Shown: positions 60,050 to 64,000 of the stretch, piece after piece
Layout of the letters: the number at the start of each line of letters is the position of its first letter
Position numbering within the stretch: position 1 is the first letter of the stretch
Assembly: GCA_963733065.1 (NCBI GenBank)
Contig: CAVTBT010000005.1
Location: 868,001-932,000, forward strand
Direction: 5' to 3'
DNA: 64,000 bases
Origin: CAVTBT01 sp963733065
GTDB lineage: Bacteria > Actinomycetota > Thermoleophilia > Gaiellales > Gaiellaceae
The notes under the pieces: model-generated
The model's input: only the letters and a program-made list of their open reading frames with translations
The model's database searches: none
Told to the model about the DNA's origin: nothing
Position numbers and translations under genes: made by a program

Positions 60050-60848
60050 CCCGGATGCGCCCGTCGTAGACAGCGTCGTCGCCGCTCCAGGCGGGTAGGC
60101 CCTCGTGCTCGTCGGGCTCGAGGCCGGCGACGAGCGACGGCAGGAGCAGCGGGACGCCGAGCCGCGGATTGCGCCCGGGCGCCGACCAGGCCGAAAGCCG
60201 CCGGGCGGCGCGGCGGCGCGCCAGCGGTCCGCCCTCGGGGATCACGGCAGGGCCGACCGCGGGCCAGCCCTCCGCGTGCGCGTCGAGCAGGCGCCGGGAC
60301 CAGTCCGGAGACGGGAGCGCGCCCGCGACCAGGTGTGCGACCGCCTCCGCCTCGGTCTCGACGACCGGCTCCTCCTGCGCTGCGAGCGCCGCCAGCGTCC
60401 CCGCGTCGCCGCCGCCGTGCACGCGTGCGGCGAGTCGCCTTTCGTGGATCCGCGGCTGCACCTCGACCGGCACCTCGAGCACGAAGGACCCGAACTCTCC
60501 GAACCAGAACCGGTGCTCGTCGACGAGGTCGAACGCGAGACGGTACGAGCCGGGCGGCCGCGGGCCGTCGAGCCTGAGGCGCACCTCTGCGTTCTCTCCC
60601 GGCTGGACGGGCTCGGAGAACGAGGAGCGCTCACCGTCCCAGACGATCGGGTTCCCGAGCGCGTCGAGCCAGTGCGTTGCGATCTGGATCCCCTCGCGGC
60701 CACGCGAGCGCCACGGTGCCGACCCGGCGTTCTCGACGAGCACGCGGGCCACGGCGTGCTCACCAGCCTTCACGGCCGGCACTTCGTAGCCGAGCCAGCG
60801 GACGGCGAGCGGTCCTGCCGGGATGGGGTGCTCGCCGACGCGCTCCAC
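60012..60848 (-). CDS. Hypothetical protein with an Ig-like beta-sandwich domain
   Basis: This 278-residue protein has no signal peptide or membrane helix. Residues about 12-125 look like a beta-sandwich: YEVPAVKAGEHAVARVLVENAGSAPW, EPVQPGENAEVRLRLDGPRPPGSYRLAFDLVDE. The pattern resembles Ig-like or Wzt-C-type glycan-binding domains. The rest is Pro/Arg/Leu-rich and possibly a helical linker. It sits between the wzm and hem genes on the opposite strand, with its own TAGACT hexamer 8 nt before the GTG at 60848. A role in glycan binding is inference only. Confidence 0.65.
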   Translation of the reverse strand: MERVGEHPIPAGPLAVRWLGYEVPAVKAGEHAVARVLVENAGSAPWRSRGREGIQIATHWLDALGNPIVWDGERSSFSEPVQPGENAEVRLRLDGPRPPGSYRLAFDLVDEHRFWFGEFGSFVLEVPVEVQPRIHERRLAARVHGGGDAGTLAALAAQEEPVVETEAEAVAHLVAGALPSPDWSRRLLDAHAEGWPAVGPAVIPEGGPLARRRAARRLSAWSAPGRNPRLGVPLLLPSLVAGLEPDEHEGLPAWSGDDAVYDGRIRVRLRPRPDRRRV

Positions 60849-60856
60849 GGCGGCTG

Positions 60857-60862
60857 AGTCTA
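60857..60862 (-). promoter_or_regulatory. Putative -10 of the Ig-like protein gene
   Basis: TAGACT on the minus strand ends 8 nt before the GTG at 60848. Confidence 0.45.
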
Positions 60863-60901
60863 TGGCGGCGGGAGGCGCAGGAACACAGCGCGGGCCGCGG
60901 C

Positions 60902-60907
60902 TAGCCT
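60902..60907 (+). promoter_or_regulatory. Putative -10 of the hemE-hemH-wzt unit
   Basis: TAGCCT ends 6 nt before the GTG at 60914, which fits a leaderless transcript. Confidence 0.5.
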
Positions 60908-60913
60908 TGTCCC

Positions 60914-61939
60914 GTGACCGAGCCCCTTCTCGTGCGCACGGCGCGCCGCGAGCCGACGGAGCGAACGCCCGTCTGGTTCATGCGGCAGGCGGGGCGCTCG
61001 CTGCCGGAGTACCGGGCGATCCGGGCCAACACCACGCTCTTCGACGTGTGCGAGCAGCCGGACCTGGCGGCCGAGATCACGCTCCAGCCCGTGCGCCGGC
61101 ACGACGTCGACGCGGCCGTGATGTTCGCGGACATCATGCTGCCGGTGCTCTCGATGGGCGTCGAGGTGGAGCTCGTCGAGAATGTCGGTCCGGTCGTGGA
61201 CCGGCCCGTGCGCTCCCGTGCGGACGTCGACCGGCTCGGCGCCGGCGACCCGCCGGTGGCGATTCTCGAGGCAGTCCGCATCGTTCGGCGCGAGCTGCGA
61301 CCCGACCAGGCGCTCGTCGGCTTCTGCGGTGGACCGTTCACCGTCGCCGGCTACCTGGTCGAGGGCAGGCCGAGCCGGGAGTTCACGAACCTGAAGTCGC
61401 TCATGTACCGCGAGCCGGACACGTGGCACGCGCTCATGGAGCGTCTCGCGGACTGCTTCGCGCCCTACATCGCGGCCAAGGTCGAGGCGGGCGCCGACGT
61501 CATCCAGCTCTTCGACTCGTGGGTCGGCGCCCTCTCGCCGGCCGACTACGAGGAGTTCGTCGCGCCCTGGTCGGCGCGGATCCTGGACGCGGTGGACGTG
61601 CCGACGATCCACTTCGGCACCGGCACGGCGACCCTGCTCCGCGCGATGGCCGAGGCCGGAGGCGACGTGATCGGCCTCGACTGGCGGATCCCGCTCGACC
61701 GCGGCTGGGACGACGTCGGGCACGAGCGAGGCGTGCAGGGCAACCTCGACCCGACCCTCTTGCTCGGGCCGTGGGAGCGGATCGAGCACGAGACGGAGCG
61801 GATCCTGGCGCTCGCCGGCGGACGACCTGGCCACGTCTTCAACCTGGGCCACGGGGTGCTCCCCGGCACTCCGCCCGAGACCCTGACGCGGCTCGCCGCG
61901 CACGTGCGCGAGCGTTCCGCCCAGACCGCGGCGGCATGA
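60914..61939 (+). CDS. hemE: Uroporphyrinogen III decarboxylase
   Basis: This 341-residue TIM-barrel enzyme makes coproporphyrinogen III by removing four acetate carboxyls. Conserved parts are PVWFMRQAGRSLPEYRAIR near the start (substrate-binding Arg), MFADIMLP with the essential Asp, FCGGPFTVAGYLVEG, LFDSWVGALSP, HFGTGTATLL, RGVQGNLDP and FNLGHGVLPGTPPE with the C-terminal His. Length is normal. It is coupled to hemH by ATGA. Confidence 0.96.
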   Translation: MTEPLLVRTARREPTERTPVWFMRQAGRSLPEYRAIRANTTLFDVCEQPDLAAEITLQPVRRHDVDAAVMFADIMLPVLSMGVEVELVENVGPVVDRPVRSRADVDRLGAGDPPVAILEAVRIVRRELRPDQALVGFCGGPFTVAGYLVEGRPSREFTNLKSLMYREPDTWHALMERLADCFAPYIAAKVEAGADVIQLFDSWVGALSPADYEEFVAPWSARILDAVDVPTIHFGTGTATLLRAMAEAGGDVIGLDWRIPLDRGWDDVGHERGVQGNLDPTLLLGPWERIEHETERILALAGGRPGHVFNLGHGVLPGTPPETLTRLAAHVRERSAQTAAA

Positions 61940-62817
61940 GCGTCGCCGTCGTGCTGATGGCGTACGGGTCGCCGGACCGGCTGGCCGACGTTCCCGCCTA
62001 CTACGCGGACATCCGGGGCGGCCGTCCGATCTCCCCCGATCACCTCGACGACCTGGTGGCCCGCTACCGGGCGCTCGGCATCGAGGACTCGAACCCGCTC
62101 AACGAGATCACCGAGCGAACCCGGGCCGCGCTCGAGGGCGAGCTCGAGGTGCCGGTCCACACCGGCATGCGCCACTGGCGGCCGCGGATCGCCGACGCGG
62201 TCGAGCGCGCCCTCGACGACGGTGCCTCCACGATCGTGGGGCTCGTGCTGGCGCCCCACTACTCGTCGCTGTCCATTGGTAAGTACCGGGAGCTGCTCGA
62301 GACGGCGCTCGCCGGCCGGGCCGAGCTGCGGTTCGTCGAGCGCTGGGGGTCGGAATCCGCGCTCGTCGACCTTCTCGCCGATCGCGTCCGTGGCACCGAG
62401 GCGCACGTCGTCTTCACGGCGCACTCCCTCCCGGCGAGCATCGTCGAGGCCGGCGACACCTATCCCGATGAGCTCGCGGAGACCTCGCGGCTCGTCGCGG
62501 AACGAGCAGGTGTCGCCGAGTGGAGCTTCGCCTACCAGAGCGAGAGCCCGACCGGCGTGCCGTGGCTCGGCCCCGACATCCTCGACCACCTCACCGCCCT
62601 GCGTGCCGAGGGCGTCGAGGACGTGCTCGTCTGTCCCGTCGGGTTCGTAGCCGATCATCTGGAGATCCGCTGGGACATCGACACCGAGGCCGCGCAGCGT
62701 GCCGCCCAGCTCGGCATGCGGCTCGCTCGTATCGAGATGCCGAACGACGACCCGGCGTTCGTCGACGTCCTCGCCGGAATCGTGCGCCGCGAGGCCGCAC
62801 TGCCCGCACCGGCATGA
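61936..62817 (+). CDS. hemH: Ferrochelatase (coproporphyrin type likely)
   Basis: This 293-residue soluble enzyme inserts Fe2+ into a porphyrin. MAYGSPDRLADVPAYYADIRGG, GMRHWRPRIADAV, LAPHYSSLSIGKY, FTAHSLPASI with the catalytic His, AYQSESPTGVPWLGP and CPVGFVADHLEIRWDIDTEA are all conserved. Actinobacteria usually use the coproporphyrin-dependent route, in which this enzyme acts before decarboxylation; that assignment follows from lineage, not from the sequence. The partner oxidase and HemQ are not in the window. The wzt gene begins 19 nt downstream. Confidence 0.94.
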   Translation: MSVAVVLMAYGSPDRLADVPAYYADIRGGRPISPDHLDDLVARYRALGIEDSNPLNEITERTRAALEGELEVPVHTGMRHWRPRIADAVERALDDGASTIVGLVLAPHYSSLSIGKYRELLETALAGRAELRFVERWGSESALVDLLADRVRGTEAHVVFTAHSLPASIVEAGDTYPDELAETSRLVAERAGVAEWSFAYQSESPTGVPWLGPDILDHLTALRAEGVEDVLVCPVGFVADHLEIRWDIDTEAAQRAAQLGMRLARIEMPNDDPAFVDVLAGIVRREAALPAPA

Positions 62818-62836
62818 GCGGGCGGGAGACGCTGTC

Positions 62837-64000
62837 GTGAAGCCGGGCGCAATCGCGGTCGAGGACGTCTCGCGTGTCTTCCGCGTGCGCTCCAACGAGC
62901 CCGCCACGCTGAAGGAGCTGGTCGTGCGGCGCGGGCGCGGCCCCGTCGGCGAGGTGCAGGCGCTCCGCCATGTCACGCTCGATGTCGAGCCCGGCGAGGC
63001 CGTCGGCCTCGTTGGGCGCAACGGCTCGGGCAAGTCGACCCTGCTGCGCCTGGTCGCCGGAATCATCAAGCCGACGTCCGGGCGCGTCGCGGCAGGCGGC
63101 CGCATCGGCTCGCTGCTCGAGCTCGGCGCAGGCTTCCACCCGGACTTCTCCGGGCGCGAGAACGTCTTCCTGAACGGCGCCATCTTCGGTCTCCGGCGCC
63201 GGCAGATCGAGGAGCGCTTCGACGAGATCGTGGCCTTCGCCGAGCTCGAGCACGCGATCGACCGGCCCGTGCGGACGTACTCGTCGGGGATGTACATGCG
63301 GCTCGGCTTCTCGATCGCCGCGTTCCTCGACGCCGACACGCTCCTGCTGGACGAGGTGTTCGCGGTCGGCGACGAGGCCTTCCAGCGCAAGTGCTTCGGG
63401 CGCATCCATGCGTTCAAGCAGGGCGGTGGGACGATCGTGTTCGTCTCGCACGATGCGGCCGCCGTGGAGCGGCTCTGCGAACGCGCGGTGCTGCTGCAGC
63501 ACGGGGAGGTCGTCGTCGACGGGCCGACCCGCGACGCGCTCGCACGGTATCGACGCGCGCTCGCCGACGAGGTCGATCCCGCGGAGCGGGCGGCCGGGCT
63601 GCGCGAGTGGGGATCGGGCGAGGCGTCGATCGTCGAGGCCCGGCTGCTCGGCGAGGAGGGCTCGGAGCGCGAGCAGTTCCTCGCGGGAGAACCGCTCCGG
63701 CTGCGCGTGCGGGTCGACACGCGCGACGGGCTGGCGCCGCCGCTCCTGCAGCTGGAGCTGCGCGACGACTCCGGCCTGCTCGTCGCCGGCGAGGCCGTCG
63801 ACACGGCCGCGCTCGGCTGGGACGGCGGAGGCGGCGAGCGGCTGCTCCGCTACGACGTCCCGTCGCTGCCGCTCTCGGACGGGCGCTTCCACCTTCGGCT
63901 CGGGCTGAGCGAGCCGAACGGCGGCCGCCAGCTGCACTGGCTCGACGATGCGCTCACGTTCCTCGTCTACCCCGCCGGGGAAGAGCGTGGCGTGGTGCGG
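62837..64000 (+). CDS. ABC polysaccharide exporter ATPase (Wzt-like), 3' end outside the window
   Basis: The frame is open from GTG 62837 to the window end, 388 residues so far. Residues about 5-225 are the nucleotide-binding domain: Walker A GRNGSGKST (60-68), LGAGFHPDFSGRENVFLNG, signature YSSGM (148-152), Walker B LLLDEVFAVGD, and H-loop His205 in VFVSHD. From about residue 255 a beta-rich C-terminal domain begins (EASIVEARLLGEEGSEREQFLAGEPLRLRVRVD), as in Wzt proteins that bind the modified end of the glycan chain. It should pair with the permease at 59249. It follows hemH by 19 nt and may be co-transcribed with the heme genes. Confidence 0.9.
   Translation, partial: MKPGAIAVEDVSRVFRVRSNEPATLKELVVRRGRGPVGEVQALRHVTLDVEPGEAVGLVGRNGSGKSTLLRLVAGIIKPTSGRVAAGGRIGSLLELGAGFHPDFSGRENVFLNGAIFGLRRRQIEERFDEIVAFAELEHAIDRPVRTYSSGMYMRLGFSIAAFLDADTLLLDEVFAVGDEAFQRKCFGRIHAFKQGGGTIVFVSHDAAAVERLCERAVLLQHGEVVVDGPTRDALARYRRALADEVDPAERAAGLREWGSGEASIVEARLLGEEGSEREQFLAGEPLRLRVRVDTRDGLAPPLLQLELRDDSGLLVAGEAVDTAALGWDGGGGERLLRYDVPSLPLSDGRFHLRLGLSEPNGGRQLHWLDDALTFLVYPAGEERGVVR

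Noticed and set aside
62814..62840. ATG overlapping the hemH stop, starting a short frame
   Set aside because: It encodes only eight codons before TGA. The true next gene is the Wzt-like ATPase from GTG 62837.
1..64000. CRISPR arrays, tRNA or rRNA genes, prophage or transposase genes
   Set aside because: The gaps between genes are at most 200 bp. No regularly spaced repeats, cloverleaf-like sequence or recombinase motifs were recognised on either strand.

Overview
The window is very GC-rich DNA with almost no non-coding space. Codons end in G or C, GTG is used as a start codon as often as ATG, and genes mostly overlap by 4 nt (GTGA or ATGA). Together with the gene families present, this points to a high-GC actinobacterium. 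A Thermoleophilia-like lineage is my best guess, but that is inference. No tRNA, rRNA, CRISPR array, transposase or phage gene was seen. The longest stretch without a gene is the 200 bp at 11434-11633, which is mostly one foldback element.

Region 1 (1-11433) is central metabolism. It holds the end of a glutamate synthase large subunit, an HxlR regulator, threonine synthase and PEP carboxylase. A complete-looking histidine pathway follows: hisA (minus strand, coupled to ppc) diverges from a YerC/TrpR-like regulator followed by hisG, hisD, a fused hisC-hisB, hisH, hisF and hisIE. The regulator and hisA share one promoter region with a perfect inverted repeat. The histidine enzymes are unusually compact. 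The operon ends in a 167-bp foldback element whose terminal repeat begins inside the hisIE stop codon.

Region 2 (11634-17033) holds a secreted beta-helix protein, an orphan PAS-GAF histidine kinase, an EamA transporter, a polytopic membrane protein and a cupin.

Region 3 (17150-60848 and 62837-64000) is a large surface-glycan locus. It has about 15 GT4-like and three GT2 glycosyltransferases and five GT39-like or related polytopic membrane proteins. It also has two MOP flippases, a Wzy/ligase-like protein, two initiating phosphoglycosyltransferases (WbaP-type and WecA-type), NDP-sugar enzymes (UDP-glucuronate decarboxylase, a 4,6-dehydratase, GDP-fucose synthase), five methyltransferases and the ABC exporter pair Wzm/Wzt. 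Both flippase-type and ABC-type export are therefore encoded. hemE and hemH sit between wzm and wzt.

Two features recur. Most transcription-unit starts have a TANNNT hexamer ending 6-11 nt before the start codon, so leaderless mRNAs appear to be the norm. Several glycosyltransferase or methyltransferase genes carry single-base frameshifts, five of them inside one gene near 33.2-33.8 kb. These may be sequence errors or real decay.
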